Assembly (NCBI GenBank): GCA_021801125.1
Contig: JAJYYI010000033.1
Location: forward strand, 1-44,660
Origin: Deltaproteobacteria bacterium
Lineage (GTDB): Bacteria > Desulfobacterota > Binatia > Binatales > Binataceae
Direction: 5' to 3'
Length of the DNA stretch: 44,660 bases
Shown: one piece after another, positions 44,393-44,660 of the stretch
Numbering within the stretch: position 1 is the stretch's first letter
Layout: every line of letters starts with the position of its first letter
Notes under the pieces: generated by a model
Database searches by the model: none
Told to the model about the DNA's origin: nothing
Seen by the model: only the letters and a program-made list of their open reading frames with translations
Translations under genes and position numbers: made by a program

Positions 44393-44660
44393 ATGGCAAG
44401 CGCACAGACCTCTAAGGCAACGGGAGTTGATGTAGGTACGCTCGAGCACCGCTGGGGGAAGTCCCTAATTGACGCTGGCTGGGTAGCCTTACCATCGGTT
44501 TTTCTGCAGCGTCAGCAGGCGCTGGGACTTGAGCCACTGGATATCAATATTCTGTTGCAGTTGGCGGACCATTGGTGGGAACGCGATAACCTGCCCTTTC
44601 CGTCCAAGAAAACGCTCGCGGATAGAATCGGAGTTAAGCCCCGGACGATTCAACGTCGCA
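44393..44660 (+). CDS. Helix-turn-helix protein (HTH_36-type replication-initiator-like domain), cut by window edge
   Basis: From the ATG at 44393 (weak GAGG just upstream) 89 codons are open to the window end. The peptide includes KSLIDAGWVALPSVFLQRQQ, then GLEPLDINILLQLADHWW and PFPSKKTLADRIGVKPRTIQ followed by RR. The last part is a winged helix-turn-helix of the HTH_36 type, found in plasmid and phage replication proteins and in stand-alone regulators. The rest of the protein is outside the window. Its place just after a tRNA and a HicB-like gene fits an integrated element, but this is inference. Confidence 0.75.
   Translation, partial: MASAQTSKATGVDVGTLEHRWGKSLIDAGWVALPSVFLQRQQALGLEPLDINILLQLADHWWERDNLPFPSKKTLADRIGVKPRTIQRR

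Overview
This is a GC-rich bacterial chromosome segment. It carries a bacterial ribosomal operon (rpsF-ssb-rpsR-rplI), bacterial-type trpS, recN and nadK, Sec- and Tat-exported solute-binding proteins, and many TTG/GTG starts preceded by AGGAGG-like sites. The CoA-transferases, acyl-CoA dehydrogenase, two ABC uptake systems and the archaeal/eukaryal-type ProRS suit an uncultured diderm soil or sediment heterotroph of a proteobacterial or deep-branching lineage. The lineage cannot be fixed from the sequence alone.

Region A (1-11082, all minus strand) is one long co-directional catabolic and uptake cluster. In transcription order it encodes a ribose-type ABC permease, a periplasmic binding protein, a second permease fused to a strictosidine-synthase-like beta-propeller, a free-standing propeller of the same family, a double ABC ATPase, an acyl-CoA dehydrogenase, an SCPx-like thiolase, a CaiB/BaiF CoA-transferase, and the start of a phenylacetate-CoA-ligase-like AMP-forming ligase cut by the window edge. 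The layout suggests import of a sugar- or lactone-like compound, modification by the propeller proteins, and CoA-dependent breakdown. The permease-propeller fusion is the most unusual object in the window.

Region B (11247-15254, plus strand, divergent from A) encodes a TcuA-like flavoprotein dehydrogenase, an aldehyde dehydrogenase and a beta-hydroxyacid dehydrogenase, probably serving the same or a related pathway. A decayed P-type cation ATPase follows (15439-16441).

Region C (16987-21692, minus) is a complete branched-chain-amino-acid-type ABC transporter in the order livK-H-M-G-F with tight junctions. Next come an unassigned 227-aa protein, a tandem-domain HCCA-isomerase-like protein and a second CaiB/BaiF CoA-transferase (to 25597). 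An 825-bp gene-poor gap contains an orphan terminator, followed by a small zinc-ribbon protein.

Region D (26823-43446) is mostly housekeeping: a GST, the rplI/rpsR/ssb/rpsF operon, an A-type Fe-S carrier, queG, a lutB-lutC-lutA lactate-oxidation set, proS with no AUG start, an MFS transporter, trpS, endonuclease IV, nadK and recN.

Region E (43743-44660) holds tRNA-Ala(GGC), an orphan HicB-like antitoxin and the first part of a helix-turn-helix protein. It may be the left edge of an island integrated at the tRNA gene.
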